From Ziziphus jujuba (lineage: Eukaryota > Streptophyta > Magnoliopsida > Rosales > Rhamnaceae): 64,000 nt of DNA. Positions 1 through 11,619 of this stretch are shown here, in pieces (positions within the stretch are counted from its first letter, which is position 1; the number at the start of each line of letters is the position of its first letter). Below the pieces are notes generated by a model, which was not told the origin of the DNA, made no database searches, and saw only the letters and a program-made list of their open reading frames with translations. The DNA lies in the NCBI RefSeq assembly GCF_031755915.1, contig NC_083387.1, forward strand, positions 23,438,501 through 23,502,500, given 5' to 3'. A program made the position numbers and the translations under genes.

Positions 1-85
1 AATTATGTCTTTCCTGTTTATCAATAATAAACAAATTTGGACAAAGGATAAGAACAAGCTAAAATTGAAAGGATCAAATGCTTAC

Positions 86-951
86 CCAAAGCTGCATCTT
101 TTCCAGGCCAAATTAGATTAAGATGAAGATCCTTGTAAATTCCATGGTACCGGACCCAAGGGACCCCACTTGGGAACCTGCAGAGTTTGTACACATATAA
201 GTCAAAACCAAGAAATTGAAAAGGTAAATTCCCACATTAAAAAATACATTTGAGACATCATGTCAAATCTAAATTCAATATTATAAATATGATTTGCAAA
301 GTGGGTTCTTGAGTGAAAAAATATACAGACCAAGGATTTCCTACATGAGAAACATATATGTATAAATAAAACCAAAGGACTTTATCAATTTTTATTGTTC
401 ACAAATAGCATTACCGACAACCATATACCGTTTGTTAAATCATATTTACTGAAAAAAATAAATAAATAATAATAATAATATAAGACAAACATATTGAGCA
501 GCTTTGTATATAAAAGCGATCAAAACATTCTATTAGTAATAAATGAGTAGAGCCAAAGTTGAAAGTAGAACTAAGCGATCCAAAATCCAAATCGGAAAAT
601 GCTGCAGAAAGTGAGAAAAAACACAAAAAAAAAAACTCACAAAGAAAGAATGAAATAAACTTACACGGAATCAACGTCCCCAGTGAGCTGGAACTTGTTG
701 ACCAGAGGAAGCGCTTCGGTCTGCATAGCTATTACTCCCAAAGCCAATAACATCCACAGACAAACCCAGCATCAGAAAACAATCAAGACCCAGAAAAACA
801 AAAAAGCTGAAAAACTGAGAAAGACAAAAAGAAAAAGAAAAAAAAAAAAATGAATACCGATGAGGATGAGGATGTTGGAAATGGGTTTGTTTTCAGCTTC
901 GGTAACCATGGCTTCCTCTGCAGTATCCGATTTGTCGCCAAGAGGAGCCAT
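86..951 (-). CDS. MTN1: 5'-methylthioadenosine nucleosidase, 5' part (exons 1-3)
   Basis: Partial gene running off the left edge. Three exons are read on the minus strand: 951-858 (start ATG at 951), 728-665 and 177-86. Introns are GT-AG and phases agree (1, 2, 1). The joined N-terminus, about 83 residues, has an acidic leader, then ILILIAMQTEALPLVNKF, then PWVRYHG, and ends in WPGKDAALG. This matches the start of the plant MTA/SAH nucleosidase family, where the MQ-EA segment lies in the substrate pocket. The enzyme cleaves 5'-methylthioadenosine to adenine and methylthioribose in the cytosolic Yang cycle, serving methionine salvage during ethylene, polyamine and nicotianamine synthesis. The remaining catalytic exons lie outside the window. 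MTN1 versus MTN2 cannot be separated from this part. A CT-rich leader precedes the ATG. Confidence 0.85.
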
Positions 952-970
952 TAGACTTTTTCCTTGTTTC

Positions 971-994
971 TCTGTCTCTCTCTCTCTCTCTCTG
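971..994 (-). promoter_or_regulatory. CT/GA tract in the leader of the MTN gene
   Basis: A (CT)n run on the plus strand lies 20-43 bases upstream of the minus-strand MTN start codon. On the transcribed strand it reads as GA repeats. Such pyrimidine/purine tracts are common in plant 5' leaders and core promoters. The role is inferred only from position. Confidence 0.4.
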
Positions 995-1176
995 CAATCA
1001 CTCGCTCTATATTCCTGGAGACAAGTCTACGCTCCACAATGAAAACTGAAAAAAGAAAGTTGTAGACAATGTGGGATTGGAGCGACGGTCAAGAAAACCT
1101 TTTTTATTTTTACATTTCTAACTTTTTGGGCTGCGCCTGAGAAGAGAAAATCTATGCGTATGAAGCAGAGTCAGCC

Positions 1177-1182
<6 letters not shown>

Positions 1183-1232
<50 letters not shown>
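1183..1232. repeat. (TA)n microsatellite
   Basis: About 25 uninterrupted TA units followed by a T run. Confidence 0.95.
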
Positions 1233-1241
<9 letters not shown>

Positions 1242-1250
1242 TATAAAAAA

Positions 1251-1407
1251 AATACTGATAGGTAATTATCACTCTCTAGGACTATGCTTTCCACTTATTT
1301 ATTTATTTATTTTTATATAAAGCAAAAAAAAAAAAAATACTGATAAGTAATTATTACTCTCTAGGACTATGCTTTCCACTTATTTATTTTTTTATTTTTA
1401 TATAAAG
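1251..1407. repeat. Two-copy tandem duplication, period 85 bp
   Basis: The segment starting AATACTGATA, then CTCTCTAGGACTATGC and a TTTA-rich tail ending TATATAAAG, occurs twice in direct orientation from 1251 and 1336. There are a few substitutions and a length difference in an A run. Confidence 0.9.
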
Positions 1408-1897
1408 GCCCTTAAAGCTTAAAATTTTATAATTGAAGATCTGAAATTTAGAAATTTTATTAAAATACATGTGAATGTTATTTTTGTCTTCATCAAAAGT
1501 ATATTCAAACAAGTCACGCCATTTGGATACTAAATTCCATTTCATTCCATTCACAGAAAAAAAAAAACAAATTCCATTTCATTCCACTCTTCCGATAGTT
1601 AGTCAATTTCTATTTTCTAGGTCATCCCGTTTTGTTAGAAAATATAATCTATCAATTATGAAAAAGTAGCGAGAAAATTTATAGAAAATTTCAATATCCT
1701 ATATGAGAATTAATGATTTCAAATCTACCTTTTTAAAAATGCAAAAATTATGTTATACTGAACCTTCAAAAAATTATTGGAAATGGGATATTGTTATTGA
1801 AAAACATTAAAATAAAAAATAAAAAATGGAAGTGGTATCTCCACGCTTTACTAGATATGAATCATATTTTGATATATAAAACTGTGCCTAATTCTTA

Positions 1898-1929
<32 letters not shown>

Positions 1930-2400
1930 TCTGTAAAAAATAAAGAAAATAAAAATAAAAATAAAAAAAACCTCCTAAAATGAAATAGAACTTGCGTATG
2001 ATATTATTTTGTGAGCAAGATAGATTTAAATATACATATATATTAGAAAAAGAGGTCGGTAGGAATTTTGATTGTCTTTTATTATCATTTGAAAACCTCT
2101 CCAATACTTTTTAGTTGATTCTTCCACATAAAATCAAGTAGAAAATATCTCATAATAGAAAGGTAATTTGATAATTTGACAACCTATAACCATCTACCAT
2201 TAACTTCACGTCAATCTCATTTCTAAAATGTTATAATTATTTGTCTTTAATTTTAATTATTCATAAATTGTAAAATTTTCAAATTAAAGGTCCTCAATGA
2301 TATAAAATGTTACAAAGTATTGGGAAATAGTTAGGTTGAAGTAAATAACAATAATATAGTATACGATACCCTACGAGGTGGCGGCACCATGATTAGTGGG

Positions 2401-2449
2401 TTGGCCACAAAATAGCTATCAGTTTTGGCCACAAAATAGCTATCAGTTT
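2401..2449. repeat. Two-copy tandem duplication, period 24 bp
   Basis: TTGGCCACAAAATAGCTATC and the following CAGTT are repeated directly and exactly. Confidence 0.9.
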
Positions 2450-3266
2450 TGTCAATAAATGTGATCCATATGTTGTCTATTTATCTAATTTTAGTAAGTA
2501 TAAATTAAATATTTTGTTAATTTTTTTAAATCATTTATAATATTTTTTTTTATATGTTTTAAATGTACGACTCTCAAAATATAAAAATGAATAGCTTACA
2601 ACTATATCAATTTTATTTCTTTCATTAATTTCATGATAAACAATGAAATCAATAGATTCAAACCCATTAACGAACTAAGTGGAATTGTAATACATGATTA
2701 GTATGATATAATTTACTCTAAAAATATATTTATATAACTAAAAATACTTTTAGTATCTATCTTTTTTTCTTTATAACTATATTTGCAAACACTTTAAGTG
2801 ATTAATATCTTAAAAAAATAAAAAATCAGCTATTCAATAAAATCTCGATAAATGAGTATTTTTGAAATTATAAAAAATTATTTATTTAAAAGGATTATTT
2901 ATTTATAGATAAATGAGTAATTTATTAATTTATCAATAAATAAATATTTATTAATTTAAAAAGAATTTATACTATTTTTGAGAAATAGTTTTATTAACTA
3001 TATAATATATATTAATAAAGAAAAAGATCAAGTAAGCTTCATCAAATCAACAATTACATAATTGATTATCACTCAATTAACAAGTAAAGAAAAAAACAAT
3101 TAATAGAGTATAGTTGATCAATTCTTATTTCAAATTTTATGTCTTTTCCTTGTATGTCTTGGTAAAATTGAAAGACTTTAAAATCATATTTTAGAAAAAA
3201 GCTAAATTAGAAAAAGAAAAAAAAAAGAAACTATTAAATAAAGTTTTCTTATTATATATAGTAAAT

Positions 3267-3269
<3 letters not shown>

Positions 3270-3304
<35 letters not shown>
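3270..3304. repeat. (AT)n microsatellite
   Basis: About 17 AT units. Confidence 0.9.
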
Positions 3305-3307
<3 letters not shown>

Positions 3308-3903
3308 GTTATTAATTTTTTAAAAAACTTAATTAAGTATTAATTTATATATTCAATAGGTTCTAAAAGATTTTTACAAAATTATTATTTTATACATTTA
3401 ACGAATTTATTCATTTAATATACTTAGTCAAGTTGGGACCAAATGATTTTATTTGTTTAGTTAAATTATTCATTTATCAAAATTTTACTATATTCAAAAC
3501 AGATTGATATAATTATATGCTATACATATTATTACTAATTTTCTGTCAAAAAAAAAAAAAAAAAGATGATGGCTCAAATCAGTTAAGTAATTTGGAAGAT
3601 TATAATTGATACTAATAGAAGAAAATAAACGGCCTATATAATTTCTTTGACATTTTTGATGTTATTATTTTGTGAAATTTCACAAGTTTATACGTGAGAT
3701 TAGGCATTCAATTTTGTGCATTCTTCAATATTACCAAAAAAAAGTATAAGTAGTCTTCAAGTTGGGCATTACTTCGTCGAGTACAGGGATTTGATTGACA
3801 AAGTGGGGCAGCTTTAGTGCCACATCCAAGCCCTTCACACAAAGGTTGGAATATGAGTTGTTGGATGGGATTTGGTATACATTTATCTAGGTGATTATAC
3901 CAA

Positions 3904-3905
<2 letters not shown>

Positions 3906-3961
<56 letters not shown>
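3906..3961. repeat. (AT)n microsatellite
   Basis: About 28 AT units, one of the longest in the window. It produces a spurious Tyr-Ile reading frame on the minus strand. Confidence 0.95.
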
Positions 3962-3964
<3 letters not shown>

Positions 3965-4877
3965 TTTGACTGGACTAAATTAAATTGAAAAATGGCAAAA
4001 AAAAATATGCAAGGTGGGGAACTGGACACATGCCCTTAATGGTCCATATCTGAGTTTCATGGTGGACCCATTACTTTTTTTCACCAATAAAGGAGTATAA
4101 CCGTGGCGCTCAAAACACACTCTCAGCAAAATAAAAAATAAAAAATAAAAAAACACAAGTGGAATATTTAAATGCTTGAAACAAAAAAAGTTATTTGATT
4201 TCACATAAAAGCAAAAACAATGTATAAAAGCAATTTTACATTCTACTAGACTGTTTCTTATACAATGATTTTCCACAATAAACACTTTATTTATATATAT
4301 TGTAATAAAAGAAATATGGATAGAGATTATATTTTCATTTATCAAAATAATATGCATAATTTATACTAATCTATTCACGGTGATGGAGCTTCTCCACCGA
4401 AGAAATTGAGAGCAGGTCTAGTTATATATTTATTTATTTCTTTATTTTTTTGGGCTGGATGGATGGGTTTAGATAGTGTGAGAATTCAAAGTCATGCATT
4501 AGTTAAGCTATAAAATTTTACTATTTGTCATTCATGATCATCATACCAGTGGAGCCCCTACTAAATGTGGCAATTATTAATTTGGGCATTTAACGAATTT
4601 TATGGAAAAATAAATTATTTAATGGTAGTTAATTAAATTGCAACTAAGTTTTTATTTTATTTTTATTTTTTTAGTACATTTATGTAGGATACTATATGAG
4701 ATATTATTAAATAGTACGGGTTTATCATCTCACTCATAAGCAGGCCCAACTAATAATAAATTGCCAACTCATTAACATATTACACCTTATTTGTTTAATT
4801 AATTCCATAAACTAAACTCTTAATTAGCATAACAAAAACAAAAATAATATTTGTCACTGAACCAGTGGTACAATCAC

Positions 4878-5130
4878 CCATCTACATGGCATGTTTCACA
4901 TATCTATTTGGCAATTTAAAATAATAAAATAATAAAATATTTTTTAAAAAAATAATAAAATATTTTCCATCTACATGGCATGGTTTCACATATCTATTTG
5001 GCAATTTAAAATAATAAAATAATAAAATATTTTTTAAAAAAATAATAAAATATTTTCCATCTACATGGCATGGTTTCACATATCTATTTGGCAATTTAAA
5101 ATAATAAAATAATAAAATAATAAAATATGT
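4878..5130. repeat. Three-copy tandem repeat, period 89-90 bp
   Basis: Copies start at 4878, 4967 and 5057 with CCATCTACATGGCATG, followed by a TTTCACATATCTATTTGGC core and an ATAATAAAATATTTT tail. Copies 2 and 3 are nearly identical, and copy 1 lacks one G. The minus strand gives an open frame of repeated peptide units that is only a by-product. Confidence 0.95.
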
Positions 5131-5239
5131 TTTAGAAAAATAATAAAATATATTCTTTTTTAAACAGAACAGTTAAACGATTTGAGATCTAAATTAATAA
5201 AGATTGAAGTTAATAGATCTTGTTTTCTTGATCTCTCTC

Positions 5240-6560
5240 TCTTTCATCTCTTCCATGGATGCCACAATGGGGAGTTCATCTTAAACTGTGTGTGGCTTTT
5301 TTTTTTTTTTTTTTTTTTAATATCTCAAAGCTAGAACACATTTTTGTGCTTTAGTTTGGTCCGATGGTGTTTGAATTCTGCCTTTGGGGATTTTTGACGG
5401 AAGCATAACAAAGATGATAATGGGCGGAAATGAGACAATTAACCAAGGTTCGCACTGGGTTACTTATGAAACGGCTTTTCCCACATTTGAGAATTGTAGA
5501 AAAGGTAATGGCTTTAAAAATTTTGATTTCATTTTTTTAGAGGAAAGGGGATTTGTACATGATTTTTCTTTCGATCTTTTGTCATAATGAGATTAGATGA
5601 CACACATTCCTATACTTTCCAACTTTTAGAAGCAAATTCTTATTTTGGAATGGAACCGACACAAGTGAAGCTTCTAAAGCAGGTATGAATGGCCATTGAT
5701 GCCCTCCTAGAGAAAGCTTAATATATATGAAATCTGAGGATGTTAAATTTGCCATTGATGATAGGAAAAAGTTGCATGCTTAGATGATAATGATGCCCGA
5801 CTTACTCTAGATCCACATAATAGGTACAGGATACAGGTAACCTTCATACATGGTTTTATTTCATATATAGATAATACATTTAAGCTTAATGTCATATTTT
5901 TGTCAATTAATGATTTGGAGGATTTTATAATATCTTTTTCCTTAAACCTTCAATTTACGTGTGTTCCTTTACCACTTTTCCTTTGATAGACCAAAACCTC
6001 ATAGCCATGGTGATGTGCATTCCCTACTATATTCCAGTGGCCTCCTAAATTATTGGTATGTCATAACTGGTTACCTAATTTCTGGAATTTGCCCATTTGT
6101 GCTGTTATGTACTGGGTCATAACTACTTTGTTGCAGGTTAATATTACAGATAAAAGGGAAGCAATGTTAGATTATATTGTGAGTGGAATTAATAACTGCT
6201 GCAAAATTCATTGATGTTTATGCATCCTTAGTTCTAGACAAATAAGTTGAAAAACTTGTATGCTTAGTTTGCTGTCTTAATGGTGTATAAATATATTAAA
6301 AGATATGTAGAGAGATTATTTTTGGAATTTGGTACCAATTTATCAATAGTATTTTAATTGTAAGTGAAAACTAGAACTTTATATGAACTGTCAAACAAAT
6401 TAAAGTTAGAAATCTCACCTATGATTTTATTTTTATTCTTTTTAATCAACAGGAATTGCAGAATTATGAAACGTTTGAGCCAAACAATTACCATTTATGG
6501 GACTGATGCATTTCATTACTATTATGGAGAACAAACACCATGAAGGAGCTTGAAGATTTG
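5240..6560 (+). other. Exon-like remnants of an unidentified gene
   Basis: Several short open segments with plausible splice signals lie in order on the plus strand. One segment at 5384-5502 includes GSHWVTYETAFPTFENCRK before a GT. Another at about 5764-5836 reads as [20 protein letters not shown] before GTAACC. One at 6137-6185 follows TTGCAG and reads VNITDKREAMLDYIVSG. A last one follows ACAG at about 6453. In-frame stops appear between and inside them (for example TGA near 6505). I do not recognise the family. It may be a decayed spliced gene or chance, and no product can be named. Confidence 0.25.
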
Positions 6561-6599
6561 GAATTTCTGATATGTAGAAGAGATCAGAGAAGATGACCA

Positions 6600-7140
6600 T
6601 AAAGATGTTCTATAAATATGCAACTATACAAGTGACATGTAAAAAAATACATGACAACAAACAATTGGAATTGTGTTTTGATATTTATAACACTGCATAT
6701 AGTTGTGTTTTATTTTGAATTTGTGTATGTAAAGAGTTTTATATTTATTAATGAAAATGAACAAGTTTTGAGTGAATTTGCTGGCAAAATTTTATCCTTT
6801 TATAAATTGCAGAGCATACTCAGAATATAAACTTATGCATAAGCAACAAAATGCTGTCAAATTTATAAATCCAAATTTATAATTCTTCATTAAAAGTGAA
6901 AATCTTGCTGGAAATATTGACATGAAAAAAACTATGGATAATGATTCAAAATGACAAACTATACCAATCAAGGATACAACTTTATGATAGAAATTAAAAG
7001 TTTACACATTTACATTCAACTGTCTTAAATAGATAAAAAAACTTATAAACTAATTCTCTTGCTTCTCATCAACACTTGATTAACACGCCCTGCCAAACAG
7101 AAAGTGCAATTCTATCAATGTAAGCTGAGTGCAAAATGAA
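6600..7140. other. AT-rich spacer, nothing recognised
   Basis: No coding, repeat or RNA signal was found between the exon-like remnants and the FAR1-related pseudogene. Confidence 0.5.
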
Positions 7141-7149
7141 GCTTATTTC

Positions 7150-9380
7150 ACAAAGACTTAAACATAAAAGTGGAGTTGCTACCTACATTCTTATAAGATG
7201 GTTCAAATAAGAAGTTAGGACTTCTTTCATAACTCACATATGGATTATGATGTTGCATGACATGATTTGTAGCAGGAACATTTGAATAAAAAATAATATT
7301 TTGTTTAATTATGCAAACAAATATAATTAACAATAATCAAATATATAAACATATATAATATAGCAAAAAACAGTTTACATTACATATTTCAATATTTACC
7401 TTGGCTATTATATAGAGAATAAGGTAATGCTGAAGGGTTAAAAGTATAAGGTGCTAAGTGTTGAAATAAAGGTAAGTTTAGCTGTTGGAATCCTGCCACT
7501 TCTTTCTGATATAAAATATAAAGTTCAAATACTTGTGTTTGTTCCTCCTAATAAAAAGAAAGAAAGATAAATTTATATATGTGTATATATATTTATCAAA
7601 ATAATATAAATACTACTATCTACAAACTATTTTACCTAGATGTTTGTGTTGTCTTTTGTGCCAACCCAAGTAGGCGTGTTAGATTTTTCCAAATTAATTA
7701 TCCCATCCACAACATCGTGCTCAACGGTTGGAGACTGAAACTAATATATATATATATATATACATATCATAGGCAATTTAGTATGTCTAGATCATTAAAA
7801 ATTCACCAAATATAATAAAAGACAATATATAATTATTTACCTTTAATACTTTCTTTTTTTTTTTTTTAAATTTTTTATCATCACATTTTTTCTTCTTCTG
7901 GCAAACGAATTTTTCAACTTTAGAGATCTTCCTATTTTTAAGAGGACATCCGTGTCTTTGACCAACTAAAGGACTATGAATTTCTTTGATTTTACCATCA
8001 TTATGAGAAGAAACATTAGCAGTAGCCCCTGTGGTATTAGTTGAAGGACTATTCTCCAAAAATGAAGCATTTTTGCTTACTTTTGATTGAAATTTATCTA
8101 TCATATTCAATACTATTGCACAATTTTCATCAAAAATAACATCCAAATCAGCAACATCATCTAACTTCTTTCGTAACTTATGATAACGTTGAGCTTCATG
8201 GTCACATTTCCAATCATCATAAGCAAGTCTAACCTTTATATGAGATCTTTTGAGATCCTTCCTCCACCGTGCTAAAATATACTTTTCTGGAACTTGTTTG
8301 ATTTGTACTTTGATAAGAACTGATAAAGAATGCTTGCATAAAATCCCTTTAAATTCGAACAATCGACAAGCACATTTAATCTCATACTTCTCTTTATCCC
8401 AACAAACAATGAAATGAGGTTCTTTACTTCTATCTTCAATAAAAATAGTCTCAACCACATTAAATAAACCATGAATTTCGTCAACATAAAAAACTTCACA
8501 ATATAGCTTCCCAGTCAACTCCTTTTGAAATTTTTTAAATTTTGAATTGGTGTGTACACTTTGAAATTGTTTTTCTATTTCAAAAAGTGTTACACATGGA
8601 ACCCAAGTACTAAAAGATTGAAAGTCTGCACAAAGTTTCCTTTCAACCTTGCTTCTCAAAGCATTATCATATTGCTCAACGAATTGCTTCAATGTTGTCT
8701 TTGAGTTTATATGGTCATCAAAGAATGCGTTCATACTTTCACTGCATTGTGTGGTTGACATGTCAACACAAAATATGTCCTTTACAAAAGCAGGAACCCA
8801 TCAATGTCTTTCTTTATACAAATTCCCCAACCAAATATTATCATGAATATTGAACTGATTAATAAACTACCCCCATTTCTTTTCAAAGTCTTCTTTTTCC
8901 AACGAATCATAGACAACATTATGCAAGACATTTTTAATTTGCTCATACATTCTATAACTCCTTAGATTTTCTAGTATCTTTTTCATTATATGCCATAGAC
9001 ATCAACGATACTTAGTGTTAGGAAAGACAACCTCAACTACATTTTGCATTGATTTATCTTGATCTATTATTATGGCTTTTGGTGCACATCCAGACATACA
9101 TGCTAGCCATGTCCTAAACAACCAAATAAATGTAGTAGTATCCTTATTTGATAATAATCCACATCCAAATAAAATTGACTATCCATGGTGGTTTACGCCT
9201 ACAAAAGGTGCAAAAGGCATGTCATGTTTATTTGTCAAGTATGTTGTGTCAAATGTAACCACATCACTAAGTGTAAATCTTCGTCTCTTATCAATGTAAT
9301 TTCTACAATCTTTCTGCAAAAATGGAACATTATCATGACCACCAGCTTCTACAACAAATTATCGGAAGTTCTCCACCTCT
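7150..9380 (-). pseudogene. FAR1-RELATED SEQUENCE (FRS/FHY3-like, MULE-derived) pseudogene
   Basis: Minus-strand remains of an FRS protein, a transcription-factor family domesticated from Mutator-like transposase. In order: an N-terminal piece at about 9370-9300 (AGGHDNVPFL, then RNYIDKRRR), the MULE transposase core at 9290-9005 (DVVTFDTTYLTNKHDMPFAP, then FVGVNHHGQS), a middle part to 8761, and a 325-codon open frame (8761-7787) carrying the SWIM zinc finger CACRLFEFKGILCKH at about 8384-8340. C-terminal exon-like pieces continue to about 7150. Three in-frame stops lie near 9004, 8868 and 8803, the first at a position usually occupied by Trp before the CLWHI-type motif. About 60 residues usually found between RNYIDK and DVVTFD are absent, as is the FAR1 DNA-binding domain. 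It cannot encode a full protein. Only the SWIM-containing C-terminal frame remains long. Confidence 0.85.
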
Positions 9381-9389
9381 AACAGGGAA

Positions 9390-10356
9390 ATAAGTAATAA
9401 CAATTTTTTTTTTTTAACTTATAAAATAAAAAAGCCACATAGATAGCCATGTAAATATTTGACCCATTGCCACTTAGAATGGTGACATTCACCACTAGTG
9501 ATATATAGTGGTGCTTTTTGGAAAAAAAATAAATTTATTCACACTACAAAAATTGTTAAAAATACTACATTTTATATACAATCACATAAAAATTATTTTT
9601 ACTTTCTATATTAATAATTTATGTCTACTTTACTCTTAATAAAATAAATTTAGATATACTACATTTCTAATTTCTCAAAAACTTCACATATTTTTCTAAA
9701 TTTTTTCACTCCAAATTTTGTAGAAACAAAAATGTTTTATCCCTCCTGGTGTTTAGATGGAAACAAAAGGGAGGAGGTGTTGGAAAAGCATAAAAAATTT
9801 AAGAAATTTAAGATTTTTTTGAACTTTAAATGTTTAAATTTCAGACATACTTAAGTTTAAGATACTAAAGTCTTATTAGTTGTTACTATTGGTCGTCTTA
9901 TATAATAAATTTTAATTGATATTTAATTTTATTATTTTTTATTTTAAAATTCTAAAAATAAATTATTTAGTAATAATTATTTATATTGTCATTTATATAA
10001 ATTTCATTTTTTTCAAACTACTATGGTGGAGGAAAAATAGCATAAATTGGATTCCACTGACGATGGTTAGTGCTTCTCCTATTTTATACATCTGACATTT
10101 TATTATGCCTCTAGGATTCAGTGATTTCTAAATGGAGAAAAGTCTCTCTCTCTTTTTTTTTTTAAAGTAAAACCTCGAAACTAAATTGCAAATGGGCTAA
10201 AAAGATATTGGGCTTTTGAACTCATTCGTTCCTTGCCTATTTTTCCACATCCTCATCTACTGTGAACAAGCTGCATATCTAATTCATCAATCAAATAATT
10301 TTGACCTGAGTGATTTTTAGAAATCCTATTACCAATTGGCAAATGCCAGATTTTTT

Positions 10357-10411
<55 letters not shown>

Positions 10412-10745
10412 TTGCAGAACTTTTTAATTTGGGTGAATATAATTTTAATGTCGTAGAAGTTATGTCGTAAATATTCTCTTTGTTGGAAATTATACCCTTT
10501 AATACTCTTTTTTGAAAATTATACTGTTTGATTTTTTATTTTTTTTTTTAATTTGATTGAAAATATGATTTGTTAATCATTCCTTCTTCGTTTCATCTCC
10601 ATCATAAAATTCTAATTGTTAAGGTTTATAGTTTTTCTTGAAGTGTAAAATACAACTTGTAGTGTATGTAACCTTGATTTTTATTTGTCTAAGAGTTATA
10701 AGATATTTTTGACTTTTCTTCATGAATATTTTTGAGATATGAAAC
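9390..10745. other. AT-rich spacer with a microsatellite
   Basis: No gene was seen. It contains a (TA)n run at 10364-10408. A CACTACAAAAA motif near 9543 resembles a CACTA transposon end, but I found no matching opposite end. Confidence 0.5.
10364..10408. repeat. (AT)n microsatellite
   Basis: About 22 AT units. Confidence 0.9.
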
Positions 10746-10749
10746 TATT

Positions 10750-11215
10750 ATTAAAATTATAGTGGCTTGCATTGTGATTCGAACCACCCTTGGGGAAATC
10801 TTTAATAGCAAATCAATCTCGACCACATTGGTTTTGTTATTATTATTATAATTTTTTTCCTGAAAAAGCCTTCACTTCGGTGTATGGTTGTCTTGTTAAT
10901 ACGGCGCAACAAATTTTGGATCATGCTGCTACTTATTCGAGGATTTCAGGGATGCTCAAGCTTTGGCATCCACTTCGGTTCAGTAGATCCCCTTGGCTCC
11001 GTCTTCGGTGCTTTTCATGGTGTTTCCTCTTGCTCATTCTTGTGTTGTAATTCGAAATACGCTTGGGGATTTGATGGGTGCCTTGACTAAACCTACCCTT
11101 TCACTGCTGAACTTGTAGCAATTCAAGGGTATGCTTGTTTGCAGTCGATTGTGGCTTTAATGGAGGAGTAATTGAAACAGATTCCAAGCAAAGTGTCTCC
11201 CTTGCTATTTGATTT
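10750..11215 (+). pseudogene. LINE-type RNase H domain fragments
   Basis: Plus-strand debris of the RNase H-like domain found at the end of plant LINE polyproteins and related orphan proteins. At 11040-11095 the frame reads VVIRNTLGDLMGALTKP, followed after a frameshift by AELVAIQG (about 11109-11132). A second shift leads to FAVDCGFNGGVIETDSKQ (11140-11193), which ends at TGA near 11211. A weaker copy of the first segment, CIVIRTTLGEIFNS, sits at about 10770-10811. At least two frameshifts and a stop show it is dead. A free-standing RVT_3-type gene is possible as the source instead of a LINE. Confidence 0.65.
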
Positions 11216-11394
11216 TAAAGTTTCTCTTATGCAGGAGTGCTTTGTTTTAGAGCCAACCTACTTTATCTAGGTTCCCTAATTTTTGTTTTCCTTTTGCTCC
11301 TAGAGGTACTAATAAGGTGCCGCATGGCCTCGCTAAGCATGGTTTATCTTTGTTATATCTCCTGATATTTGGCTTGAGGAAGGTCCTCTATGGC

Positions 11395-11610
11395 GTACCT
11401 TTTTGCTGGAAGATGATGTATCAGCTTTTTCTGCTTGACTCAAATCTAGAAACCAAAGCTTGTGGTGATTCTGAAAATTTAAATGTGCTTGAACCAAACT
11501 TTTACAGCCTTGGGCTGTTATAGTTTCAAGATTGATAACCCCAGACAAATTTGGTATTTCGGTAAGGTGGTCACAATAACTGGCATCAGTCTTCTTTAAC
11601 TTCACGAGGT
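11395..11610 (-). pseudogene. Orphan leucine-rich-repeat fragment of a TIR-NBS-LRR resistance gene
   Basis: On the minus strand from about 11610 the frame reads HLDLVKLKKTDASYCDHLTE, then IPNLSGVINLETITAQGCKS, then FLDLS. This is the typical LRR phrasing of plant TNL immune receptors (L-S-C--L-EIP-LSG--NLE-----C-SL). About two repeats remain. No TIR or NB-ARC domain is visible within several kilobases on either side, and the flanks are LINE debris and AT-rich DNA, so this is a transposed or eroded fragment with no independent function. Confidence 0.75.
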
Positions 11611-11619
11611 CAAGGTGCT

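Larger units (their letters stand above)
1043..4870. other. AT-rich intergenic stretch
   Basis: No gene is recognisable on either strand. Open frames here are short and come from AT dinucleotide runs and poly-A/T. The stretch holds the microsatellites and short tandem duplications listed separately. Its first 100-200 bases should include the MTN promoter. Confidence 0.6.

Noticed and set aside
4882..5094. A 70-residue minus-strand frame with a repeated peptide
   Set aside because: It is a direct translation of the 89-90 bp tandem repeat. No start context or similarity supports a gene.
9541..9730. A possible CACTA transposon end (CACTACAAAAA at about 9543)
   Set aside because: No complementary terminus or target duplication was found. 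The motif can occur by chance in AT-rich DNA.
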